Assembly (NCBI GenBank): GCA_034509425.1
Contig: JAVTVJ010011239.1
Coordinates: forward strand, 29,587-93,586
DNA length: 64,000 nucleotides
From: Eopsaltria australis
Lineage: Eukaryota; Chordata; Aves; Passeriformes; Petroicidae
Reading direction: 5' to 3'
The translations under genes were made by a program, and so were the position numbers. Positions within the stretch are counted from its first letter, which is position 1, and every line of letters starts with the position of its first letter. Of the stretch, positions 47,592 through 59,215 are shown piece by piece. Below the pieces are notes generated by a model. It was not told the DNA's origin, did not search any database, and was given only the letters and a program-made list of their open reading frames with translations.

Positions 47592-47879
47592 TTGCAAGTA
47601 TGTGTGTTAAATCATGAAAAAGATACAGATAGAAGTACACTTAAAAGTACATCTTTAAGAGACTGGTTAACAAGCTTAAGTTTTAAAGACTGGTTAGTGA
47701 AATTTGTAAAAATGAAATTGATAGTTTTAGTAATTATTATAATCATAAGTGTATTATTGCCATGTGTAGTTAAGTGTTTGATGAATACAGTAGAAAAAAG
47801 TGTAAACCAGGCCTGGATTGCTCAAAGAAAAGTAGGGGGATATGTTGGAGAATATCCTTCTCCAGCTGCACAGACATAA
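47592..47879 (+). pseudogene. env transmembrane-subunit C-terminal remnant
   Basis: The reading holds a juxtamembrane SFKDWLVKF segment, a strongly hydrophobic anchor (LIVLVIIIIISVLLPCVV, about 47714-47770) ending in a Pro-Cys motif, and a short cytoplasmic tail. It runs through the purine tract into the 3' LTR, the usual overlap at the end of env. The rest of env is missing. The Met at 47592 is not a true start. Confidence 0.65.
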
Positions 47880-48203
47880 AGTATCAGTGAGCAATCCACG
47901 CCCCATAGACAAGAGTTAGGCCTCTGCTCAAGGTTATTCTCAAGACAGCTGTGGGAAAGGGAGACATGAAAGCTGAAAACAAGCTGCAGGTGTCCAAAGA
48001 TTAACTTGGCAGAAGAAACTGTTATTGTAGCCTTCTGATAATAATGTAGTGTTCTAATTAGAGAAAGATCCCGTGTGAAACTTCTGTAAGTAAATAATAT
48101 TTTGAGCACGTAAAGTAGTATAAGTATGTGCACTGTCTTACAATAAATGAGCTTGATTTATGACTCACATTGGATCTACGTCTTGCTTCTCTCGCCACCG
48201 ACA
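47843..48203 (+). repeat. 3' LTR of the alpharetrovirus-like provirus
   Basis: 361 bp, the same length as the 5' LTR, with ends TGTTGGAGAATATCC and CGCCACCGACA. Confidence 0.85.
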
Positions 48204-48209
48204 GTCACC
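48204..48209. other. Right target-site duplication GTCACC
   Basis: An exact repeat of 43153-43158, immediately after the 3' LTR. Confidence 0.85.
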
Positions 48210-48533
48210 TGCTACCTGGTCATGAGGAACCAAGACAAGAAACCCTACACTTCTATCCTAGAGAGCATTAGCAATCACACTAAGAAATTTTTGGGTGAAG
48301 CATGTGCAAAATAGTACTCTTGATTGCATGTGCTATATCTCAGCTGATATATCTCAGAAATCGGTGTTAGTGCTTTTCTCATGGAATAAGTGACTGGAGG
48401 TGAGGTGTAAACAGAAGATGAGCTCCATCTCCATGCAGGAGTCAGGACAGCCAGTCAGAACTGGGGGAAAAAAACAGAGACTTGCAGGGAAGAGGTCGAA
48501 AAAACCCAGACATGTGAAAATGAAACTTTTAAG

Positions 48534-48539
48534 TTTATT
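48534..48539 (-). terminator. Probable SOX10 polyadenylation signal
   Basis: AATAAA on the - strand about 1.7 kb beyond the SOX10 stop. A 3' UTR of this size is reasonable for SOX10. It is chosen by position and motif only. Confidence 0.45.
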
Positions 48540-50253
48540 ATTCCATATGTTTAATGCAGAGTTAATGGTACTAGGATGGCACAGAGACTGAGGAAAGGGA
48601 GATGGGGGAGGAAGGTGCTACTTGCATAAATAAGGGGACAGGGCTGGAAGAGGTTACAAGCATACAGGGAGCAAACATTCTACATGATCTTTTCAGACAC
48701 CACAAGGATAAGTCATCTGTAGCTAAGGGAGGCAGGAAGGGCATCTGACAGTCATATCAGCAGAGTGATACAGCAGCACCCATCACAGTCCTCATTTGGT
48801 TAAAGTCTCTTTCTAGACTGGAATATGCATTGGAAAGTCCCACAGCATGTCTGCAGTCAGTTACCAGGAATCATCTTTTCCTGTGGCAATTTCTGTGCCA
48901 GTTCACTCCCTGGCATGACAAACCACCCCAGTCCTGAAGGTGACAAAGGAGAAGCAAGCAGACTGTCCTCAGATGTTGGGCTAAAAAAGAGGTTGATCTC
49001 TAAGAGCTGGTTGCTTCCAGTTTGAAACCCAAAGGCAAAGAAGATTGCTTTGCACCTAAATAAGCTTTTCTTCTTTCATCATCCAAGATTGGGTCTGTAT
49101 CTATCTTGCTTAAAGCCACAGGAGTATCTTTCCATTCTTAGCATAGATGGGAGGGAGGTGTTGGCTGACTGGGAGATATGATGAACAAATGAGTTCAGCC
49201 TGGGTTTGGAGTGGGAGCTCAAAGAGTACTGGAATCAACTCGGAGTGTTGGCAAGTGCATTGTAGCTTTCTTGGTGCCTCCTCATTTCATGCAGGCACCA
49301 TCAGATGTGGAAGAGCAAGGACCAAGTTTGCTCAGAGGTTGTTTGGGGTTCTGAAGAGATTAGAAGAGACTGAGAGGCCGGAAATGCCAGATATAAATGA
49401 ATGATACAGAGTAATTTTAAGAAAGGAGGATTCACCCAATAGCACCATAATGATTCATTGGTCCTTCCCCACCTCTCCTCTGCCTTCATACATGAACATG
49501 CGTGTGCTCACAGGCTGTGATACAAGTAATGCTAAGGCTGACCATGCTGCTCCTAAATCCCATATACTGTTCAGACAAGCCTTCAAGTCTCCATGCTGGG
49601 AAGAGTGTGGGATTAAACAGAGACAGGATGGAGGGAGGAGGTGGGGAGAAAAGCTAGGGTGCAGCTGTAGAAATCGGTGTAGGTTGGTCTTCCAAGGGGT
49701 TCAAGATTCATGCATGTGTGAATCTTAGGCAGGACTGCTGCACAACGCTGATTGCAAGGAAGCTGGCCTTGCCATCCTCCCTACTGCTCCTCCTATGACA
49801 CATCCGCCGAGGCTGAGTGGCCACCCTTCACCTGCAGCAGGTGAAAAAGTGTTGGCCATTGCGGCCTGTTGGAAACACTTGCAAACTCCCTGGAGCAGTG
49901 TGGGGAGGGGAAGGAAAGGACAGTCTCTCTCATCGTACAGGCCAGGGTGCACACAACGAAACCCATCACAGACCAGTCACTCCATGTCTAGAATCCTCCT
50001 CATCTAGAAGGCCAAAAAGGCATCACAAGCCAGTCACGTGGCCTGTGTGAAATTGTTAAAGGGCGAAAGGACGATAAACCTTCCTCTAGGTGGGTGTGCC
50101 AGTGAAAGCTGGGATCAAGAAAGGCACTTCTGTATACTTGGTGGGTTCTGGTGGCTGGATGGCACTGAGTGACCTTGGAGTTTGGAGGCTCTTCTGCCTG
50201 TGCTGATTCTTCGGAGCCTTTCTGTCGCTGCTCCGGTCACTGTTCCCCATTCC
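48540..50253 (-). other. SOX10: Probable SOX10 3' UTR
   Basis: Non-coding sequence between the SOX10 stop and the nearest suitable AATAAA. No convincing ORF, RNA gene or repeat was seen in it. Confidence 0.4.
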
Positions 50254-53200
50254 CTACGGTCTGGAGAGAGTTGTGTACACGGGCTGTTCCCAATGTGTGG
50301 GGCTTTGGGACTGTGGCATGGAGGGTGCAGGGTCAGAGATGGCAGTGTAAAGGGGACGTTGGGAAGGTCCCATATAGGAGAAGGCAGAGTAGAGGCTGGA
50401 GGCTTGGGTGGAATGGCTGTAGTAGTGTCCCGAGGGCTGGTGGTCTGGGTAGTCAAACTGTGGCCTGGAGATGGAGGGGAAGGCCGAGCTGTAGTGGGGC
50501 AGACTCAGGGATGTGTAAGCTATCTGGGAGGTGGAGGGCTGGTCAGTGTAATGGCCTCCAGGGGCAGACCCCTCCGTTTTCACCTGGGCCTTTGAGTCCA
50601 CCACCGATGAGGTGGCAGTGGACAAGGAGACTCCGTGCTGCTTGGAGATCCAGGCAGAGTGTCCGCTGGCCGCAGCCAGGGTGCTCCCAAGGCCGTAGCC
50701 AGCAGCGGCTGCTGCCACATAGCCCCCAACGTGGCCTGGGTGGCCGGCGTGTCCGTTGGGCGGCAGGTATTGGTCGAATTCATTGACATCAAAGGTCTCC
50801 ATGTTGGACATCACCTCATGGCTGATCTCCCCAATGTCCACATTGCCAAAGTCAATGTGTGGCTTTCCCCCTTCCCCCAGGGAACGCCCTTCTCGTTTGG
50901 AATCGGCTTTGCCTGCCTGCAGCTCAGTCTTAGGGGTGGTAGGAGGTGTGGGGGGCCCATGGCTCTGACCTGCAATGTGAAGAATATTTTGAGGAGGAAA
51001 AAGAGAGGTGAACTACAGCTTTATGACTGGCTCTATAAACAACCCAGCTCTGTTCATCCCAGTATGCCAGCAGCTGTCCAGCTGGAGGCTTTAGTGAAGG
51101 AAGAAAGAAATAGCCTAAACCAAATCTCTTTTTATCATCTTGTGGAAAAAAGGGAGAATGCAACAATACCTTGCCTGACTAGAGGAATGCAAGTGCCTCA
51201 AACTCAGGCACATCCCTGTACTGCTGACACCAGCAGTTTATTGGGTCATGAGCAAGGTGTGAACCCCATTGCTAAGGCTTTCACCATGATGACTTGTCTT
51301 TTTTGAGCCTCTGACTTGACTGTAGCCTGTCAAGAGATTCACTGAGACCCAAGACTTACCTGAGGAGTGTTCTGGGTGACTGTCAGACATGGGCGACCCT
51401 TCGCCGGGATGCCTGTGATTCAGGTGGGCATTCTTGTAGTGGGCCTGGATGGCAGCAGCCCCACCAGCTTCTCCCTCTACCTGGCCTTCACCCTCGCCCT
51501 GTGTGGCCTTGCCATTTTTACGGCGGCGGGGCTGGTACTTGTAATCGGGATGGTCCTTCTTGTGCTGCATCCTCAGCCGCTCCGCCTCTTCAATAAAGGG
51601 CCGCTTGTCACTTTCATTCAATAATCTGCCGAGACCAAGGTGGTAAAGAAGAGAAGAAGGAAAAGAGTGGGGCAGGTCTGTCAGAAAAAAACACCTATGC
51701 TCAGTACTGTGGGACATGGTGCGTAAAGGGTGTTGCCCCTTGGAGGGTACTTCCCAGAACAATAGGAAGAACTTAAGAGTGTTTCTGTGGAGACAGTAAT
51801 CCTTTCCTTCTTCTGGTTAGTCATTAAGCCCTGCCACTGGTTGGTACCAGTGCTGGATCCCCCTTCCCCACCTGTGTGATGCTTCTCACCTCAATAAGTT
51901 CACCTTACCCTCTCTTCCATTGCCAAAGGGCAAAGTGCAGCCTTTTGTAGTTGTGTTAAATATGGTTGGACAAGCTGCTTTTAAAAACTTCGGGCAAATT
52001 AAGGGCAGTTGGAATTGTCCTTTGGACAAAGGTAGGGTGGCACACCCTTACTACCTGTAGAGCTGCCTGCCCCATGTCTCTTGCTCTTCCCCAGACTGTA
52101 TTTATTCCAGGTTAACCTCCCCCCTTCTATAGGCTCTGCTCCTAGTTTGAGGCTCTACGGAGCACCTGTGGCAGCAATTGATATTGGCTCCACAGTAACC
52201 ATGTAAAGTAACCTTTAATTGTCTTGAAATATCCTAAAAGAGAATTAAAGGAAATTGGGAGGGGCAGAAACAGTGTATTCTACTATTCCTGGAGCTCCGG
52301 CTAACCTCAGACATGGATAATGCAAAAGGCTGAAGCACAAAGGACCAGCCTTTCTTGAACTTGGCCAAGCAGTTGTAAAAAATTTAGCTTCTATTTTGCT
52401 GGCTTTGTAGAAGTAGATGAGCATTGGTCTCTGGATGGAAGGCACTGCAGAAATGTAAGCTCCTTGTCTGTATTCTTGCCAGATCATGGGCTGCTCTAGT
52501 TAAGGCTCTCTGAGGAAATGGTGAAATGCACAGGCAGGATGCCTCAGAGCACTTGAAGATAAGATCAAACTCAGTGCTCAAGCCTTTTGCAGCATTTCAG
52601 CTGGAAGCACTTCAATTTCATTTTATTATTCTCCTCTTCATATTCTTGTAACTCAGGGTCATCCTGCCTCCAACCAGAAACCAGTTCTCTCAGAAGGGAC
52701 CAGTCTTCTCATGACTGGGAACTCTAAACAGCCATTAGGAATGGCAGGGCTCACAAACAGCAAAAAAAAAAAAAAAATCCATTTATGTTATGTCCACGCC
52801 TTTTTCTCCCCAACAAAAGAATTACATGGGGATGGGACTGTGCCAGCACCTTGGCACCCCCAAAGCCCTTAGCACTAAAATGTGACCAATTCTGTTAAGC
52901 TGTAAGCTCTGGGGAAGATATAAAGGCCTGAACTGAGCTGAAAAGCTGAAGATGAAGAGGAGGCATGGCTCAAGGAATACATAGGTAAATCTGGTGGGCG
53001 ATTAGATGGGTCACCAGCAAGTAATGGGTTGGTCCCTAAGCACCCCCTTCCCCTCAACTCCTTGTGCATCCCCTTGGCTGGCAGGCTGAAGGTGTGTGGT
53101 ATGGGCTGGAGCCCATCATGGTGCTGACCTGGGTTCACTCCAGTCAGCCTGAGCAGGTCGTGGCCACACACCGCATTCCTCCACTGCCTTAATCCTGGAG

Positions 53201-56200
53201 ATTAAAGCAACTGAGCCACCATGAATCCAACATCAGCTTTCCTGTCTCCCTTCTGCCACTGTATACCATGCTCACACGTCCCACAGGGCTCTAATTCCTC
53301 AGCCTGTGCTGCTCCAGACGGCCCTCCAAGGGTCAACCCTCATAGGCTTTGTGGACTGGGAGCAACCTTGCCTTGGCAAGACCTTCATCCTTGCGGAATG
53401 TGGGATATGGAAAATAGAGGCAAAACCAGCAAAGATCAGCCTCCAAGATCTGTCTTGTGGATGGTGTGAAACAGAGCCTTTGGAGGCTACACAGGTCTCA
53501 GATCCCTGCCCTCTGAGCTATGCTCAAGTGCCTCACCTCCTCTCCCCTTGACAGCAGCTAATGGGCAGTGCCACCAGCAGGACAGAGGCAAGTCCACTCC
53601 CTGCATCCTTGCCTTCTCTCCAAGGCTGCCTGCTCCCTCCTCTCTCCCACTGGGATCAGAATTCAAATCAGCTTTAGCAAAGTGAAACTGGTGCAAGCAG
53701 GCAAAGGCCAGGAGATTTTGGGGGATTTGGATTTCACTTACTTCCTGCCCTCCCCCTCCTGCCCCCCACGCTCCCCAGGCCATAATGCAAAGGAATCTCA
53801 CACAGGCAGAGAAGTTACGGATCACAGAGCAAAGCCCTTCATGGGGCTTATCCAAGCCCGACATCAAATGCTCACCCCCGGGCCGAGGGGAGAGGGGCAA
53901 GCATCCAGCGCCGTGCTCTGGGAGGAGAAAGAAGGGCTAAAACCTTGCTGCTTGCCTCTCACAGCCTCCCCTTCTGCTGCCTGGCATTGCACTGTTCTGC
54001 GTGCCAGGCGCCTGGTTCGGCAGCCAGAGGCCTGACCCTGGCTGGAGCTCAGCTGCCAATGAGTCAGTGGTGATGGGCTTGGGCAGTGGGGCTGATGCAA
54101 AGCAAGGGCTGGCTGGGAGCAGAAAGCAGCCCTCCTACATGTGCATGGCCCTAGATTTTGTGGGCATGAACCAATTCCCTGGGTGTTGCCACCCTCATGC
54201 AAAGATCCCTCCATTGGGGCCCCTTGCTCCTCTCTACCAAGCCTTCCTCCCCTTCTTCCTGTGCCTCCCTTGTTTTCAGCCCCAGAGGTGGTGCTGGCTG
54301 GCATTTTGACTGGGAGTCATGCTGACATTTTCAGCAGCCAGCCTCCATTTGAGAGCTGCTCCCTGTCCTACCCTGGGGAAGGAGAGCATTCAAGGACAGA
54401 TTTCGCAGAATCAGAATCATAGAATCACAGAATGAACTAGTTTGGAGAAGACCTTTTAAGATCATCAAGTCCAAACTATGACCCAACACCTTCTCATCAA
54501 CTAAACCATGGCACGGAGTGCCACGTCAAGCACAAAAACTCTCCCTTCTTTTTTTGTATGTCCTGTTTGTTGTCTGTACCCATCACACACCCTAAGTGTG
54601 TACAGACTGAGGGAGGTGGATGGGGCCGTAAACACCCTGGCACCGTGTTTGGGGTCAGGCAGGTAACGTGGCTATCAGGGCATATCCTGCAGCCCCTTCC
54701 AATGAGGGCTGGTGCCTGTGGAGGACATGGTGGTGCAAATTCTGGGCTTAAAAAAAAAAAATCCTGGGCATTTGCATCCGATTTTGCAGATGCCTCTCAA
54801 GATTTCCCAGCCTCTGCCATCCCTACCCAGTGCTGATTACTGGGGACGTGCTTGGTTTCATGGTGGTCTGCAGGGAGTCCCTGCGCTCACCAGCCTTTAC
54901 TTCTAATGCACCCTTTATCTGGATAAGCTCAGAACAGCCAACATTTTCCAAAGCGACAAGCCATGGCAGTAGGGTTTGGGTGGCCACCTTGCGAGGGTAG
55001 GGCCAGGGCCCTTTGCAGGGACTCTCATCAAAAGTTTGAGGCTAAGCCATCCAGAAAAAATCCTGTCTGCTTGCAGCTGTTCCCACATGTAGGAGCTATA
55101 CCTGGGGGACAGTGTAGATAAGACAGTAGGGGCCTCAGTGGAGGAGGCCCAGCCATACCATGGCTGGAAGGCAAGGCTTTGGGCCACTATCCTGGTAACC
55201 TTTGGGCCACCTCCCCTGGAGTTTTGTAGTTGATATTTCCCCCCAGGTTCACAGAAAGACATGCGTGTGGCCAGACACTGACTGTACCCATAACCCAGCT
55301 TGCTGTGTTGTGTGGTCTCCGTAGGGGCTGGCACAGCTTGGAGAGCCTCAGCCTGCACTAGGAGAGGAGACATTCAAGAGAAGCACCCAGGTAGAAAACT
55401 CAGCAGCTTACAATAACCCCAGGCCTGACCCCACAAGCTTCTCATCTGAGCCACGCTTCCTGGCTGTATTGTGCCTGAAGAAACACAGGGACCTTGACCG
55501 TTGTCAGGCAGCAGTGTCCCGCTGCTCTGAGTCCCATGTGGCCAGCAGCAGGAGCCATGTCCTGGGAGCAGGGAGGCAGTTGGGTGCATGGCTGTGGCCA
55601 CAGGCTGGGGGCTATGTCTCCCTGTGCTCTGAATGCAATACCTATGGAGGTTTCACTGCTCTGCTATATTTTCAAGAAAATGCAGTGCCTGGAGGGAGAC
55701 ACCTTTGCTCTAAAATCTGGCAATATTTTGCAGTAAAGGAGTGATATCTTGAAATCAACATTTTGGGAACAAAAAGGGTGGGTCCCCCCACACACACCCT
55801 CTCTTTCCAGCACAGCTTCACAGTCCAGAGGCTGGCAGCAGAGTCCCAGGTGAAAGCAAGTGCTGTGGTAAAGGGACGGCAGAGGGGATCCAAGCAGGAA
55901 AAAGGATCAGATAAGATATTCACAATCAATGCTCTGCCTTTGACTTCCCAAAGAAATCCCTTTGCTGGGGTTACACTAGACACGCAGGAGTCAGGGTAAA
56001 CAGGCTGACACAGCAGAGGGAGAATCTAATGCCCAAGGGGTTGGTTCCTTGTGAGCTAGGGGGTTTGAAGCCAGAAATGAATAGACCTTGCCATCAGCTG
56101 CTACAGAGAGTGTGTTTGGAAGCTTCTGCTTCAAAAAGTGTGTATTGGCTTACCCAGAACTGAGGGCTTCCTCTATGAAATGCCATCAGGGCGTGAGAGA

Positions 56201-57684
56201 ATGAGAGGGCTGTTTGCATGAGCCTTGGTTTGCGTTGGTTGGTGTGAGGCAGGGGAATGTGCTGGGGACTTGTTGCAGAAAGTAACAGGTTGATGGGGTT
56301 ATCGGCAGAGAGCATCCAACGGGATAGAAGTGGCACAGCCAGCCTGACACGTTTGTCTTGGGCATGATGGCTCTCTGCACTCTCATGGGCTGGCTGCACT
56401 CAATGAGGGCAGAGGAAGGAGGGGAGGCTACACAAAGGACTCAGGATCTGCACAAAGTGAAAATAGGTGTCCAAACTGGTCGTGCCAAAGGACAAGTGTA
56501 TGTGTGCTAGTGAGAAGGGAGGACGTCTCTCTGGGTGCAAAAGAAGATGGGGCTTGTTTGAAACAGCATATTCCAAGAGAGCATGCTAAGGCTGGGACTG
56601 TTGCAGGTCTCTTCCTTTCTGCTAAGCCTCAGCCCCTGTTTCTACCCATGTCTCTCCTTGTCCATCTCACTGCACCTGCGTAGCCTGCCAAAACTGGGAC
56701 CATCCTGGGGAGGACAGGTGTAAGGCTCTGACTGCCTGTCTCCCTTCTCCTGACCTTCCTCCTCAGCTGTAACTTGGTTTCCCTCTTGCTTTGTGGCACT
56801 GCCCAGAAAAGAAACCTTGTTAGTGTTGGGATCTGAGCTCAGACATGCTTGAGGCAGCCACCTGTGACTTAGCTCTTAAGTCTTGAGCTCAGCCAGTTTA
56901 CTGCTAGTGCACAACTGAGCCTAACAGGGAGGGTGAGCCAAGAAAACAAGATCTCCCCAGGCAGTCAGTGAGGGAGGACCAGAATGAGTGTCCTCATCAG
57001 GGAGAACAGGGAGACTTCGTGGGAAATACATGGAAAGGGCTGCTGCCCAGGATAGAGGTGAACTCTGCTGAGGAAGCCTTTACTACATCCAACCACCACT
57101 CTGCTCCAGTCAACAACTGCACCTCCTGTGAGGGGGCTCACCCTACAGAAGTCCCCTCAAGGGACATCTCTTCCATCCCACTAAGTCTCCATCCTTCCAC
57201 ATGACCACACAGTCCTCTAGAGGACACCTCTGGACCTCAGCCCTCACACCCCACATTCCACCGCTCGCTCTTACCTCCAGAGCTTCCCCAAGGTCTTACT
57301 GAGCTCGGCGTTGTGCAGGTGTGGGTACTGGTCAGCCAATTTCCTCCGGGCAGCCTGTGCCCAGACCATGAAGGCATTCATGGGCCGCTTGACATGGGGT
57401 TTGCTCTTGTTACTTCCATTGACCCGGACGGGCATGGGAACCAGGGTCCAGTCATAGCCACTCAGCACCTGGCTGACTGCCTCGCGGATGCACACCGGGA
57501 ACTTGTCATCATCCGCCTCCGAATCTTGCTGTTCCTTCTTCACCTTCCCCATCCCCCCATTCCCAGAGCCACTGAGGTGCGGGGAGTTGTCCAATGCCAT
57601 GGAGGGTCCTGGGGAGAGGCAGTGATGGTCTTCAGAGCCCACTGGGCTCATCTCCACCTCCGAAAGGTCTTGGTCATCAGCCAT
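50254..57684 (-). CDS. SOX10: SOX10 transcription factor, three intact coding exons
   Basis: SoxE HMG-box activator that specifies neural crest, melanocytes and glia; nuclear, binds the minor groove and dimerises. Coding exons on the - strand: 57684-57275, 51625-51360 and 50969-50254, all with GT/AG sites, giving 464 codons (463 residues and a stop). In order: the acidic N-terminus [16 protein letters not shown], the dimerisation domain ([20 protein letters not shown]), the HMG box ([20 protein letters not shown] onward) split by intron 1 after KLW, the K2 region ([11 protein letters not shown]), and the C-terminal transactivation domain ending VYTTLSRP. Length fits avian SOX10. A small substitution (HLNHRHPG) lies after the HMG box. 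There are no stops or frameshifts, in contrast to POLR2F next door. Confidence 0.97.
51626..57274 (-). other. SOX10: SOX10 intron between coding exons 1 and 2
   Basis: A 5.6 kb intron splitting the HMG-box codons at KLWR/LLNES. It contains a CR1 fragment (54408-54560), a short poly-A run (52762-52776) and otherwise unique non-coding sequence. Human SOX10 introns hold enhancers, but I cannot identify any here by eye. Confidence 0.7.
54408..54560 (-). mobile_element. CR1 LINE 3' fragment
   Basis: AGAATCATAGAATCACAGAATG followed by GGAGAAGACCTTTTAAGATCATCAAGTCCAA is the reverse complement of the CR1 3' end with its octamer repeats. It is a 5'-truncated copy of about 150 bp, diagnostic of bird/reptile DNA. 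Confidence 0.85.
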
Positions 57685-57731
57685 CGTTGCTCTTGAGCCT
57701 TCCCTCTTCCTTCTTGCTGTCTTTCTTCTCA
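57685..57731 (-). other. SOX10: SOX10 5' UTR part of the first coding exon
   Basis: A CCTCCCTCCCCAG acceptor ends at 57732 on the - strand, 47 bp before the start codon, so an upstream non-coding exon must exist. Confidence 0.7.
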
Positions 57732-58416
57732 CTGGGGAGGGAAGGGAGGAAGACAAAAACAAAGGAAAGAAAGGAAAAAGGGGAGGAAAGAGAGAAAAGG
57801 AGAAGCAACCACCAAATCTGAAAGGGACTCCAAGATCTCTGAAGAGCTGACCACGAGACAGAGGCTGCTCAATTAAAGCACAAGCAAAGCAATTGCCATG
57901 CACACCACAGAACCCGTGATCGATGGGGGTGGGGATGGGTCGGGGCCCCTGATTAATTGGGATATTGCTCCCTATCTCTGCAATCGTGTGAAGCTGACAT
58001 GTGCAGAAGGGCCTGTAGCAAGAGGGATAAGGAGAGTTGGGGACCTGAAAGGAGAGAGACATGGACCATTCTGTCTGGGCACAGCACCCCACAGAGGAGT
58101 GGAGTGTGGAGGACAGCCACCCAACTTGTGTGGGGAAGCGCCCCTTTATTTCGAAGACATGCAGTGAAATGTCTGGGGGGAGGCATGGGAGGGGAAGCAC
58201 CAGCATCATATCTATAAGCCAGAAGGGACTGATATCCCAGGTGCCAGGGAACCTGAGCAGGTGGCACCACCATGCAGGGAACCAGCCCAGGCCCAGGATT
58301 CACACCCAGAGACCCTGATCCCAACTGTGAGAAAGTGCTTCTGCGGAGACATCTCATGCCTCCCTCTCCTCTCACAGCTGATAAACCAAAGGCTTGAAAT
58401 ACATCTACGCTTCATA

Positions 58417-58490
58417 CACACACACACTTCGGTCTGTGTGTGTGTATGCATATGCATACTCACATTCATGTATGTATATATATATATCTA
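58417..58490. repeat. Simple repeat (CA/TG and TA)
   Basis: Short runs of CACACACACA, TGTGTGTGTG and TATATATATATA in SOX10 intronic/upstream sequence. Confidence 0.8.
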
Positions 58491-58919
58491 TCCAGAAAAA
58501 AACACAACCAAGTTTAACTTTGAGACAAGCCATAGCTTTGGGTTGCCTGTCCCACACACTCCGCCTTTCTCCTTCTGTCTGCAGTCACTTCTAAAAGTCC
58601 CTGCGGCTGTGCAGCAGTTCCCCCCTTAGAGAAAGAAACACTCTAAAAATAAAGGCCTCTCTATCCTCTCCATCCAGAAATTTAAAAAAAAAGTAGACAA
58701 ATAAAGAAATTAAGAAAAAAAAAAGAAGTGATGGAAAAGCATGCCTCTGGCTTAACTGGAAAAAAAAGCCAGTGCATAGCAAGAAGTGCTATCCCTCTAG
58801 TTTCAGAGGGCAACACAGACTCTTGTTGGGGAAAATGAAAAAAGTAAGGGAAAGTAGAGGGGAAAACGCACGAATGAAAGTGTGTGCGTGTGCGAGTGAG
58901 CTCAGGTAGGAAAACTTAC

Positions 58920-59115
58920 ATTGCTGGCCGGTGCGCTGGGCAAATCCTGTGAGGGCTGTGATTTGTATCCCAATAGCCCCCCTGTTCTCTCTCCCAGCCC
59001 CAGCGGCGTCGGGGCACGCAGCACAGGGAGGCTCTCAAGTGAGTGCCATTCCTGGAGGGAAGCTTGGTTTTTACTAATACCCCGGCTGAATGTCTCTAGC
59101 TGGCTTTGCTGCTGA
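58920..59115 (-). other. SOX10: Candidate SOX10 non-coding exon 1
   Basis: On the - strand, CCGGCCAGCAAT is followed by a perfect GTAAGT donor at 58919-58914, about 1.2 kb upstream of the coding-exon acceptor. The upstream limit is a guess; no TATA box was seen. The donor quality and distance suit SOX10's known non-coding first exon. Confidence 0.4.
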
Positions 59116-59215
59116 GCACCGGGGGAGGGAAGGGCGGAAGGTGGAGCCAAGCACTCCTCAGAGCCAGAATACAGTCGGCCAGGGATGGCGGGGAGGGGAC
59201 GCAGGCAGCCCCCCA

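Larger units (their letters stand above)
43159..48203 (+). mobile_element. Alpharetrovirus-like provirus with both LTRs and a large internal deletion
   Basis: Complete ends: 361-bp LTRs at 43159-43519 and 47843-48203, a tRNA-Trp primer site, a purine-rich tract (AAGTAGGGGGA, 47830-47840) and a perfect 6-bp target duplication. The internal 4.3 kb keeps parts of gag and the end of env but no protease, RT or integrase. The LTRs differ at about 16 positions (about 4%), half of them in the first 33 bp, so this is an old insertion. It sits about 330 bp beyond the probable SOX10 polyadenylation signal. Confidence 0.85.

Noticed and set aside
49147..56400. Many 60-200 codon ORFs around and inside SOX10 introns
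   Set aside because: No splice-site context, domain or repeated occurrence; length is what chance gives in unique DNA.
57271..58209. A 312-codon SOX10 ORF starting upstream at 58209
   Set aside because: The part before MADDQDL crosses a good acceptor (57732) and is intron; the SOX10 start is 57684.
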